Of a stretch of 6,395 bases of DNA, positions 1-6,189 are shown piece by piece. Source of the DNA: CAZGDV01 sp964524995 (GTDB taxonomy: Bacteria; Chloroflexota; Dehalococcoidia; SZUA-161); assembly GCA_964524995.1 (NCBI GenBank), contig CAZGDV010000138.1, forward strand, positions 1 through 6,395. Direction: 5' to 3'. The notes beneath the pieces are model-generated. The model ran no database searches, was not told the origin of the DNA, and saw only the letters and a list, made by a program, of their open reading frames with translations. Each line of letters begins with the position of its first letter. The first letter of the stretch is position 1. A program made the translations under genes and the position numbers.

Positions 1-1121
1 ACCATGCCGTGCCTGGCGTTTCGCCGCTGCATCTCGTAGACCAGCTTGACAGTAAGGTACACACCCGTACAGCCAAGCGGGTGTCCGATCGCGATAGACC
101 CGCCGTTCACGTTCAACCGGTTCATGTCGATTCCCAACTCTCTCACGACATACAGGGACTGCGAGGCAAAGGCCTCATTCAGCTCGATGAGGTCGACCTG
201 ATCGAGGTTCAGTCCGGCATTCTTCAGCGCCTTGGGGACGGCCACGACCGGGCCTATGCCCATGATATCGGGGTCGACCCCGCCCACCCCGAACGCCCTG
301 AACGCAACCATCGGCTTCAGGCCCATCTCGTTCGCCTTCTCGCGCGACATGACCACCACCGCCGCCGCACCGTCGTTCATCGGGCAGGAGTTGCCCGCCG
401 TGACGCTGCCGCCCGCACGGAACAGCGGCCTCAGCTTGGCCAGCCTGTCCAGAGAGGTGTCGAACCGCACGCACTCGTCGGCATCGAAGACCTTCTCATG
501 TGCGACGGGCTTTCCGTTCTCGAAGGGCCTGTCGATCACCTTGAGAGGCAGTATCTGGTCCTTGTAGATGCCCTCGTTGTAGGCCCTGATCGCCTTCTGA
601 TGGCTCTCGAACGCGAAGGCGTCCTGGTCCTCCCTGCTGACGTTGAAGCGCTGGGCCACGTTCTCCGCCGTCAGCCCCATCGTCATGTATGTGGCCGGGA
701 ACACCTGCATGAGGTCGGGATCGGGCATCGGCTTGTTGCCGCCCATGGGCACGCATGTCATGTGCTCGACGCCGGCGGCCACGATGATGTCAGCGAAGCC
801 GCACATCACCCTCTGGCAGGCGATGGCTAGCGCGTCCAGGCCCGAGGCACAGTACCTGTTGACCGTCATCCCCGGCACTTGCGATGACAGGCCAGCCTTG
901 AGTGCTATCACCCTCCCGATGTTCATGCCCATCTCGGCCTCGGGGAACGAGCACCCCATGACCAGGTCGTCGACATCCTCGGGCTTGAGGCCGCTGGCTC
1001 TTCTGACCGCCTCCTTGACTACTTCGGTTGCCGTATGCTCCGGCCTCGTGTTGCGAAGGCTGCCGTTTATGGCTCGGGCCAGGGCCGTCCTGACCGCTGA
1101 TACGATTACTGCGTCTCTCAT
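1..1121 (-). CDS. Thiolase (acetyl-CoA C-acyltransferase, FadA-like), C-terminus cut by window edge
   Basis: This cytoplasmic enzyme should cleave 3-ketoacyl-CoA with CoA to give acetyl-CoA and a shortened acyl-CoA, the last step of beta-oxidation. The window holds 373 codons from ATG at 1121. Thiolases are usually about 390-400 residues, so only the last 20 or so are missing, including the expected C-terminal CxGGG motif with the second active cysteine. Visible signatures are the N-terminal DAVIVSAVRTA, the nucleophilic Cys91 in NRYCASG, GVEHM at 117-121, GNSCPMNDGAA near 241-252, NEAFA at 315-319, and catalytic His347 in GGSIAIGHPLGCTG. The start is supported by AAGGAG 8 nt upstream. The gene begins 24 bp after the stop of the dehydrogenase/hydratase fusion, which implies one mRNA and a degradative rather than biosynthetic role. 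An acetoacetyl-CoA thiolase is the main alternative. The family is near certain; the chain-length preference is not visible. Confidence 0.96.
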   Translation of the reverse strand, partial: MRDAVIVSAVRTALARAINGSLRNTRPEHTATEVVKEAVRRASGLKPEDVDDLVMGCSFPEAEMGMNIGRVIALKAGLSSQVPGMTVNRYCASGLDALAIACQRVMCGFADIIVAAGVEHMTCVPMGGNKPMPDPDLMQVFPATYMTMGLTAENVAQRFNVSREDQDAFAFESHQKAIRAYNEGIYKDQILPLKVIDRPFENGKPVAHEKVFDADECVRFDTSLDRLAKLRPLFRAGGSVTAGNSCPMNDGAAAVVVMSREKANEMGLKPMVAFRAFGVGGVDPDIMGIGPVVAVPKALKNAGLNLDQVDLIELNEAFASQSLYVVRELGIDMNRLNVNGGSIAIGHPLGCTGVYLTVKLVYEMQRRNARHGM

Positions 1122-1129
1122 TGCCACGT

Positions 1130-1135
1130 CTCCTT
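1130..1135 (-). promoter_or_regulatory. Ribosome binding site of the thiolase gene
   Basis: AAGGAG on the minus strand, 8 nt before the ATG at 1121. It lies inside the 24-bp gap after the upstream stop codon. This fixes the thiolase start and shows independent initiation within a shared transcript. Confidence 0.85.
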
Positions 1136-1145
1136 GGCGTAAGGC

Positions 1146-3578
1146 CTAGTTCCTGAGCGGCTTGTTCGTCTCCATCATGTGCTTCATTCGATCCTGGGAC
1201 TTCGGCTCACCAGCCAGCGACATGAAAGCCTCCCTCTCCAGATCGAGGAGGTATTGCTCCGTGACCAGGGTGTTCTGGTCGACATCGCCGCCTGTGAGCA
1301 CGCGGGCCAGCTTCAGGACGATCACGGCATCGTGCTCGCTTATGTACAGGCCCTCCTTGAGCAGGTAGACCAGGAGCTCGAGAAGTCCCCTGCCGGACCT
1401 GCCCGTCACCCTGATCTCGTTTCGCGCCCTGGGCTTCCGGTATCCCTCGCGGGCCATGTTGAGTACGACCTGCTTGGCGTCGTGAAGCAAGTGGTCCGGA
1501 TTCATCGTCACAGTGTCATGGCGGGTGATGTAGCCCAACTCCTGGGCCTCGCGGGCGCATGTGGACACCTTGGCCATGGCTATCGTCTCGAAGACCTTGG
1601 CCACATAGGGCAGCAGGTCGGGCTTCCCGCCGCCGGGCACCGCGCTGGGGACCTCCTTGGGCACCCAGTCCGTGGCCCTCAGCAGCATCTCCTTAGCGCC
1701 GCCGCCGCTCGGTATCAGGCCCACACCCATCTCGACCAGGCCGATGTAGGCCTCGGCGCTCGCTCTCACCGCGCCCGCAGCCATCACAACCTCGCAGCCT
1801 CCACCGAGGGCCATGCGGGACGGCGCTGCGACCACAGGCCGCTCCGAGTACTTGACCCGCATACACGCTTGCTGGAAGCTGTTGACGGCCCGCTCGAGCT
1901 CGTCCCACCGCTTCTCTGCTGCAGCGGGATAGACCTGCCTCAGGTCAGCCCCCACGCAGAAGTTGACGCCCTGGTTGCCGATCACCAGACCCTCGAAGTT
2001 CTCCTCGACCTCGGCAACGCTGTCTTCCATCATCTGGATCACGTCGGGACCGATCGAGTTGTTCTGAGAATGGAACTCCAGGCAGGCCACCCCGTCGCCC
2101 ATGTCGATGAGGCTGGCCCCGGCGTTCGACTTGACTACCTTCGCCCGCTCCTTCAGGGATGGGAGGATAATGATCTGAGGCTTCTCCTCGATCTCGACGT
2201 AGTCGGCTTTGGTGAAGTCGTAGAAGTACACCTTTCCATTCCGCTTCTCGTAGAAGCGGTCGTGGCCCGCAGACAGCATCCGCTTGATGTTGTCCGGGAT
2301 CGTCTCGCCTTCCTTCTCCATACGCTCGATGGACTTCCTGAGGCCCACGGCATCCCAGGTCTCGAACGGGCCGAGTTCCCAGTTGTATCCCCAGCGCATG
2401 GCCCTGTCGACGCTCAGGATGTCGTCGGCTATCTCCGGTATCTTGGCGGCGCAGTACAGGAGCATGCTCTTGAGCGCCTTCCAGGCGAACGCGCCGGCCC
2501 TGTCGTCGGAGTACGCGACAGTCTCGATCCGCTTGGCCGGGTCGGGTTCTGTGGCTACCTGCGCCAGTACGGGCAGCGAGGGCTTGCGCTGGGGGACGTA
2601 GTCCATAGTGTTGTAGTCCAGGGCGTGTATTTGAGAGCCCTCGGGCCCGAGCACCTTCTTGTAGAAGCCCTGCCGCGTCTTGTCGCCGAGCAGGCCCTTC
2701 TTGACCATCTGCTTGACGAACTCGGGGACGGCGAACATCTTCTTCTCGGCATCGCTCTCGATATTGTCCGCCACGTTCTGAGCCACCTTGACCATCGTGT
2801 CGAGTCCCACCATGTCGGACGTCCTGAACGAGGCACTGCGCGGTCTGCCCATCGGCGGCCCGGTGATGGCATCAGCCTCCTCGATGGTATAGCCATCGTC
2901 CACCAGGGCATGCATGACCGCGATCATGGCTTGCGCCCCTACCCTGTTGGCGATGAAGTTCGGCGTGTCCTTGGCGAAGACGACGCTCTTGCCCAGACGG
3001 TTCTCGCAGAACCCTGCCATGAACGAGATGATCTCCCTATCGGTCTGCGCGCCCGGGATGATCTCGAGCAGCTTCATGTGCCTCGGTGGGTTGAAGAAGT
3101 GCGTGCCGAGGAAGCGGGCCTTGACCGATTCCGGCAGCTCCTCTGCTATCCTGTCGATGGATATCCCGGAGGTGTTGGTGCTCAGTATGGCGTCGGGTTT
3201 CAGGTGAGGTTCGACCTTGCTGAGCAGGCTCTTCTTGATCTGCAGGTCCTCGGCAACAACCTCGACCACCCAGTCTGCGTCCGCGAGCCATGACAGGTGG
3301 TCTTCGAAGTTGCCCGGCGTGATGAGCTTGGCGTCATCGGGGACGAACATGGCTGGCGGGCTTGTACCTATAGTTTCCTGGATGCCCATCGTGGCAAGCT
3401 TATTCCTGAACTCGGGCGAGTCCTTGGTGAGCTTCTTCTTGAGGTCGCCTGCATCCAGGTCCGCCGGTACTATGTCCAGGAGGTAGACATAGATGTCCAC
3501 GCCCGCGAGCAGGGCGGCTATCCTGCTGCCCATGACGCCGGCCCCGAGCACCGCTGCTTTTCGAATCTCTCTTCTCAT
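1146..3578 (-). CDS. 3-hydroxyacyl-CoA dehydrogenase / enoyl-CoA hydratase fusion (FadN-type)
   Basis: An 810-residue bifunctional beta-oxidation enzyme that should hydrate trans-2-enoyl-CoA and oxidise the 3-hydroxyacyl-CoA with NAD. The dehydrogenase part comes first. Its Rossmann motif GAGVMG is at 12-17. Ser137, His160 (GTHFFNP), Glu172 (LLEIIPG) and Asn211 (NFIANRVG) match the catalytic set of known 3-hydroxyacyl-CoA dehydrogenases. The C-terminal dehydrogenase domain spans roughly 205-305, and a second partial copy roughly 360-455 (RAMRWGYNWELGPFETWD). The crotonase domain covers about 485-690. It has GGGCE with Glu596 and LVEMG with Glu616, which align with the two catalytic glutamates of enoyl-CoA hydratase, plus an oxyanion-hole stretch near 539-545 (NFCVGAD). 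A helical tail follows. This domain order and length match Bacillus FadN (about 790 aa), not FadB/FadJ, where the hydratase comes first. An in-frame TTG at 3620 lacks a ribosome site, so ATG 3578 is preferred. Confidence 0.96.
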   Translation of the reverse strand: MRREIRKAAVLGAGVMGSRIAALLAGVDIYVYLLDIVPADLDAGDLKKKLTKDSPEFRNKLATMGIQETIGTSPPAMFVPDDAKLITPGNFEDHLSWLADADWVVEVVAEDLQIKKSLLSKVEPHLKPDAILSTNTSGISIDRIAEELPESVKARFLGTHFFNPPRHMKLLEIIPGAQTDREIISFMAGFCENRLGKSVVFAKDTPNFIANRVGAQAMIAVMHALVDDGYTIEEADAITGPPMGRPRSASFRTSDMVGLDTMVKVAQNVADNIESDAEKKMFAVPEFVKQMVKKGLLGDKTRQGFYKKVLGPEGSQIHALDYNTMDYVPQRKPSLPVLAQVATEPDPAKRIETVAYSDDRAGAFAWKALKSMLLYCAAKIPEIADDILSVDRAMRWGYNWELGPFETWDAVGLRKSIERMEKEGETIPDNIKRMLSAGHDRFYEKRNGKVYFYDFTKADYVEIEEKPQIIILPSLKERAKVVKSNAGASLIDMGDGVACLEFHSQNNSIGPDVIQMMEDSVAEVEENFEGLVIGNQGVNFCVGADLRQVYPAAAEKRWDELERAVNSFQQACMRVKYSERPVVAAPSRMALGGGCEVVMAAGAVRASAEAYIGLVEMGVGLIPSGGGAKEMLLRATDWVPKEVPSAVPGGGKPDLLPYVAKVFETIAMAKVSTCAREAQELGYITRHDTVTMNPDHLLHDAKQVVLNMAREGYRKPRARNEIRVTGRSGRGLLELLVYLLKEGLYISEHDAVIVLKLARVLTGGDVDQNTLVTEQYLLDLEREAFMSLAGEPKSQDRMKHMMETNKPLRN

Positions 3579-3584
3579 CGTTGT

Positions 3585-3590
3585 CTCCCT
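3585..3590 (-). promoter_or_regulatory. Ribosome binding site of the dehydrogenase/hydratase gene
   Basis: AGGGAG on the minus strand, 6 nt before the ATG at 3578. It decides the start: the upstream in-frame TTG at 3620 would add 14 residues before the conserved N-terminal strand and has no comparable site. Confidence 0.8.
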
Positions 3591-3652
3591 ATGTATTCGG
3601 GCGAGACGCCCGCAGTCCAATCAGTCGGCGTTGGGCGGTCGATATTTGAGTT

Positions 3653-3663
3653 CTCTTTAAGAG
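3653..3663. repeat. Small inverted repeat CTCTTTAAGAG
   Basis: Perfect 5-bp arms (CTCTT/AAGAG) around one central base, in the AT-richer part of the gap about 75 bp upstream of the dehydrogenase/hydratase start. It could be half of an operator or part of a promoter region. Arms this short also arise by chance. Confidence 0.3.
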
Positions 3664-3745
3664 CTACAGGGTCGCAACTCTACAACGGGCATGCCATCTT
3701 GGGCGGCTGCGAGCGAGGCGCTGAGCGGCTTGCCATAGTGACGTT

Positions 3746-5422
3746 CTAGCTCTCTGTGCGCCCCGCGGATACCTCTTGTACTGCGTCCTGACTCGCGGTC
3801 TTGGGCGGAACGCAGCTCATCGCATACTCGGAAAGGGCCGTTATCGTCAAGCTCGGGTTCACTCCGGGGTTGGCCGGAACGATCGAGCCGTCCACTACGT
3901 ACAGGCCGGGGTAGTTGTGCACCTGACAGTCCAGGCTGAGAACACCCTCATCGGCATTCCGGCCGAACGGGCAGCCACCCAGTATATGTGCCGTCGTTTC
4001 CATATCGAGGAGGCTTTCGCTGATCGAGGCACCCGCGATACCACCTGTCTTCTCCGCAAGCTCCCGCGTCACTCTGTGTGCGATGTCAACTCTGGGCGGG
4101 ACCATCTCCTCGACATCTGGCTCGGAGACAAGACCGCGTTTGAACAGGGAGAAGATACTCCTGCCTGGTTGCAGGCGCAGGCGGTTGTCGACGGTCTGCA
4201 TGACGAGCAGTATAGTCGTGCGGTACGCCCAGCCGGGCAGCACCCAGGCGTGTAGATAGTCCATCGGGTGGCGTACCACCTCCAGGATAGATCTGATCAG
4301 GCGGATCGGGGTGTTCGACTGGCGTGGAATGAGGGGGCCTACCAGGATTCTCATGAACGACGAGCCGTCGGGATACCGGACCGGCTCGATACGCGTAACC
4401 TCGTCGCCTCGAAAGATCGAGGTGATGGCAATTCCCTTGGAGTAGTCTACCTCCCGGTTTCGCGCCATTACCCCCAGCAGCGCCTCGCTGTTGGTGCGCA
4501 CCATCTCCCCGAGGCGAGGCGAGATGTTGGGAAGTGAGCGGGTCACGTCCCGCGCCCGGAAGAGCAGCTTGAGGGTGCCGAGCACGCCGGCGGATAGCAC
4601 GACGTTGCGGGCTCTCACCGTGTGCTTGCGCTTGAAGACCCACGCGGTAGGACGCCTGTAGACAACCTCATATCGGGCGCCATCCGGCTGTCCCGGCGAC
4701 AGCAACCTGATGTCCTCTACCTCAGCCTCCGGCTGGATACGCGCACCCCACTTCTCCGCGAAGTAGAGGTAGTTCTTGGGGAGCGTGTTCTTCCCGTTGT
4801 TGCGGCATCCCACCATGCAGGCCCCGCAGAAGTCGCATCCCCTGCGCGGGGGTCCCTCCCCCCCGAAGTACGGATCGGGGACCTCCTGGCCTTCCGGGCC
4901 GAAGAAGACGCCCACCTGGGTGGGCCTGAAGCTCTCGGACTGGCCGAGGCCGGCGGCGATCTCCTTGAGCAGGGCGTCTACAGGGGACTCTTTCGGGTTG
5001 GTGGTCACGCCGAGCATGCGCTGGGCGGTCTCATAGTGGGACTTGAGAATCGTCTTCCAGTCCGCCAACTCGTGCCAGGCCTTGGCTTCGAACAGCCGGT
5101 CGTCGGGAACCTCAAGGACGTTGGCGTAGCCGAGACTGCCACCGCCGACACCCGAGCCGTGCAAGATGATGCCGTGCTTGAGGACACTGATCTGAAGAAT
5201 TCCGAAGCAGCGGAGTGCAGGAGCCCAGAGGTATTTCCAGACCTGCCAGTTGGGCCCGAAGTCCTCGTCGCGGTACCGCTTTCCGCGCTCTAGAACGAGA
5301 ACGCTGTAGCCCTTGTCGACGAGGCGCATCGCCGACACACTCCCGCCAAAGCCGGAGCCTATAACGACATAATCGCAAGTCTCAGCCTGGGGCGCGTCCG
5401 TTACAGCGGTGGACTCGGGCAC
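3746..5422 (-). CDS. GMC-family FAD oxidoreductase, cholesterol oxidase (ChoD)-like
   Basis: A 558-residue flavoprotein expected to oxidise an alcohol, possibly a sterol or other bulky hydroxyl compound; the substrate is not visible. The N-terminal FAD-binding strand is CDYVVIGSGFGGS with GSGFGG at 22-27, followed by the ribose-binding acidic end VLVLERG (42-47). GSGVGGGSLGYANVL at 89-103 is the GMC flavin-contact segment. Cys196, Cys199, Cys202 and Cys206 form CxxCxxCxxxC, just before KNTLPKNYLY. The C-terminal domain has His479 (AHILGGCPFG) and Asn522 (VVDGSIVPANPGVNPSLTITAL), which correspond to the active-site His and Asn of Streptomyces cholesterol oxidase. No signal peptide or clear membrane helix is seen, though 379-412 is moderately hydrophobic. 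Mycobacterial ChoD is of similar size. The start codon is GTG, supported by AAGGAGG 4 nt upstream and by the FAD motif beginning 16 residues in. It is the first gene of the minus-strand group. Family assignment is strong; a true oxidase activity is unproven, and a dehydrogenase is equally possible. Confidence 0.93.
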   Translation of the reverse strand: MPESTAVTDAPQAETCDYVVIGSGFGGSVSAMRLVDKGYSVLVLERGKRYRDEDFGPNWQVWKYLWAPALRCFGILQISVLKHGIILHGSGVGGGSLGYANVLEVPDDRLFEAKAWHELADWKTILKSHYETAQRMLGVTTNPKESPVDALLKEIAAGLGQSESFRPTQVGVFFGPEGQEVPDPYFGGEGPPRRGCDFCGACMVGCRNNGKNTLPKNYLYFAEKWGARIQPEAEVEDIRLLSPGQPDGARYEVVYRRPTAWVFKRKHTVRARNVVLSAGVLGTLKLLFRARDVTRSLPNISPRLGEMVRTNSEALLGVMARNREVDYSKGIAITSIFRGDEVTRIEPVRYPDGSSFMRILVGPLIPRQSNTPIRLIRSILEVVRHPMDYLHAWVLPGWAYRTTILLVMQTVDNRLRLQPGRSIFSLFKRGLVSEPDVEEMVPPRVDIAHRVTRELAEKTGGIAGASISESLLDMETTAHILGGCPFGRNADEGVLSLDCQVHNYPGLYVVDGSIVPANPGVNPSLTITALSEYAMSCVPPKTASQDAVQEVSAGRTES

Positions 5423-5425
5423 CGT

Positions 5426-5433
5426 CCCTCCTT
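5426..5433 (-). promoter_or_regulatory. Ribosome binding site deciding a GTG start
   Basis: AAGGAGGG on the minus strand is nearly the full anti-SD complement and sits just before the GTG at 5422. It supports the GTG, since no ATG lies near the N-terminus ahead of the FAD motif. Confidence 0.85.
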
Positions 5434-5488
5434 CAAGGCGGCGGAGGTATGACGGGCGGCTCGTTCCTGAAATGGGAGTGTGACTGAA

Positions 5489-5517
5489 TTTGTATCATAT
5501 GTCGAAGCTGTTGTCAA
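5489..5517 (-). promoter_or_regulatory. Sigma70-type promoter candidate for the GMC gene
   Basis: On the minus strand a perfect TTGACA (5517-5512) is followed by 17 bp and then TACAAA (5494-5489, 4 of 6 matches to TATAAT). The -10 is preceded by TG plus one base, the extended -10 signature. A start near 5482 would give a leader of about 60 nt ahead of the GTG at 5422. The exact -35 and ideal spacing make this plausible, but it has not been tested. Confidence 0.6.
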
Positions 5518-5548
5518 ATATCGTTCGCGAGCCTGCGCCAGCTTGTCA
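5511..5548. repeat. TTGTCA direct repeat, 32 bp apart
   Basis: TTGTCA occurs at 5511-5516 and 5543-5548 in the same orientation, each preceded within 2 bases by AGC. The first copy overlaps the minus-strand -35 and the second is the plus-strand -35. The 32-bp period is about three helical turns, so both copies would face the same side of the DNA. It may be a shared regulator site or a by-product of two -35 boxes. Confidence 0.3.
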
Positions 5549-5571
5549 TCGCGTACGTACGCATTTATACT
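5543..5571 (+). promoter_or_regulatory. Sigma70-type promoter candidate for the DUF3786 gene
   Basis: TTGTCA (5543-5548, 5 of 6 to TTGACA), a 17-bp spacer, then TATACT (5566-5571, 5 of 6 to TATAAT). The predicted start is near 5578, only about 12 nt before the ATG at 5590, so the mRNA would begin at its Shine-Dalgarno sequence. It stands back to back with the minus-strand promoter; the two -35 boxes are 25 bp apart. Confidence 0.65.
5551..5562. repeat. Perfect 12-bp palindrome in a promoter spacer, operator candidate
   Basis: GCGTACGTACGC reads identically on both strands and lies wholly between the -35 and -10 boxes of the plus-strand promoter. A dimeric regulator bound here would block RNA polymerase or change the spacer geometry. 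No regulator gene is in the window. Its length and position make it a reasonable operator candidate, but the evidence is positional only. Confidence 0.45.
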
Positions 5572-5577
5572 CTAGTC

Positions 5578-5583
5578 TGGAGG
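5578..5583 (+). promoter_or_regulatory. Ribosome binding site of the DUF3786 gene
   Basis: TGGAGG lies 6 nt before the ATG at 5590. It falls at or just after the predicted transcription start, so the leader would be unusually short. Confidence 0.75.
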
Positions 5584-5589
5584 CGAAAC

Positions 5590-6189
5590 ATGGCCAACGA
5601 TGCTGCTCTGGAGAAGGCGCTGGAGGAGATGAAGGACATAGTGCCCTACGCCGTCGCCTCCAAGAGCGGCTGCGATTTCGACGGAGGCAGGTTCCGGATA
5701 CCCTTCTTCAATCGCGTCTTCCTAGTTAGCCATCCCGATGTCGGGGTCGACGAAGAGGGAAGCGGCGCGAAGGTGCCGCAGTACATCGAGATCATACTGC
5801 TGCACTACCTACTGCAGGCGGATGGGACGGCCCTGGCCGACCAGTGGATAGCCTACCGCCAACTGCCGGGGGCCAACCTGTTCGAGCGCAGGTTCCAGCA
5901 GATGGCCATGATTCCGTTACGGCGCATCTTTGGCGACGACGTGGAGGCTTTCAGGAGGGCGGGGGAGGCCGTCGGCGGTGATCCCATGAGCCGCACGGGA
6001 GACGCCGCGTTCAGGTTCAGGGCCCTGCCCAGGGTACCGATGGGGTGCATCTTCTACCAGGGCGAGGAAGGCATACCTTCGTCGATCAACTTGCTCTTCG
6101 ATGCCTCCGCCCCCAACTACCTCCCCACCGAGGACCTGTCGCTCCTCGGCGTCTACCTCGTGGGCGCGCTGAGGAAGGCGAAGGGCTAG
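5590..6189 (+). CDS. DUF3786 domain protein, function unknown
   Basis: A 199-residue soluble protein with no signal peptide or membrane segment. The whole length resembles DUF3786. An N-terminal helix (5-20) is followed by a GG-x-FRIPFFNRVFLV strand pair (32-46) and the hallmark LLHYLLQADGT (70-80). Then come the W86/RQLPG stretch (90-94), a GDDVEAFRRAGEAVGGDP segment (115-132), LPRVPM (146-151), and the conserved end FDASAPNYLPTEDL (170-183). No function is established to my knowledge. Members occur mainly in anaerobes, sometimes near or fused to Fe-S or corrinoid-linked proteins; I recall this and cannot check it. Only Cys28 and Cys153 are present, so it has no metal-cluster motif of its own. 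It is divergent from the GMC gene and convergent with the next gene. The ATG is fixed by TGGAGG 6 nt upstream. Family recognition is good; the role is unknown. Confidence 0.88.
   Translation: MANDAALEKALEEMKDIVPYAVASKSGCDFDGGRFRIPFFNRVFLVSHPDVGVDEEGSGAKVPQYIEIILLHYLLQADGTALADQWIAYRQLPGANLFERRFQQMAMIPLRRIFGDDVEAFRRAGEAVGGDPMSRTGDAAFRFRALPRVPMGCIFYQGEEGIPSSINLLFDASAPNYLPTEDLSLLGVYLVGALRKAKG

Larger units (their letters stand above)
3579..3745 (-). other. 167-bp gap between the GMC gene and the beta-oxidation pair
   Basis: No coding region is supported here. Besides the ribosome site at 3585-3590 it holds a small inverted repeat at 3653-3663 and a GC-rich half next to the GMC stop. I found no convincing -35/-10 pair: TTGCGA on the minus strand (about 3680-3685) has no good -10 at 16-18 bp. 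I also found no stem followed by a T-run that would end the GMC transcript. The gap is large enough for a promoter, so co-transcription of the GMC gene with the pair is likely but not shown. Confidence 0.5.

Noticed and set aside
9..830. A 273-codon open frame on the plus strand opposite the thiolase
   Set aside because: Antisense shadow: low-complexity, His/Arg-rich product with no family likeness, whereas the minus strand encodes a complete thiolase core.
1179..3293. A 704-codon open frame on the plus strand opposite the dehydrogenase/hydratase gene
   Set aside because: It is a by-product of GC-rich codon use on the real gene. The product is rich in His, Leu, Val, Asp and Arg with no recognisable domain, while the minus-strand frame has all catalytic motifs.
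3579..3620. N-terminal extension of the dehydrogenase/hydratase from a TTG at 3620
   Set aside because: No ribosome site precedes it, the 14 extra residues are unlike the family, and a good AGGGAG sits before the ATG at 3578.
3700..3745. Possible terminator after the GMC gene in GC-rich sequence with repeated GCGGCT
   Set aside because: Only a 4-bp stem (AGCG-CCT-CGCT) could be drawn and no T-run follows it on the minus strand.
4186..4287. Possible membrane helix in the GMC protein (residues about 379-412)
   Set aside because: The stretch is broken by Arg, His, Asp and Pro and similar segments occur in soluble ChoD-like proteins, so it is not called as transmembrane.
5495..5500. TATGAT on the minus strand as the -10 box of the GMC promoter
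   Set aside because: It would leave only about 12 bp after the perfect TTGACA, too short for sigma70; TACAAA at 17 bp with an upstream TG fits better.
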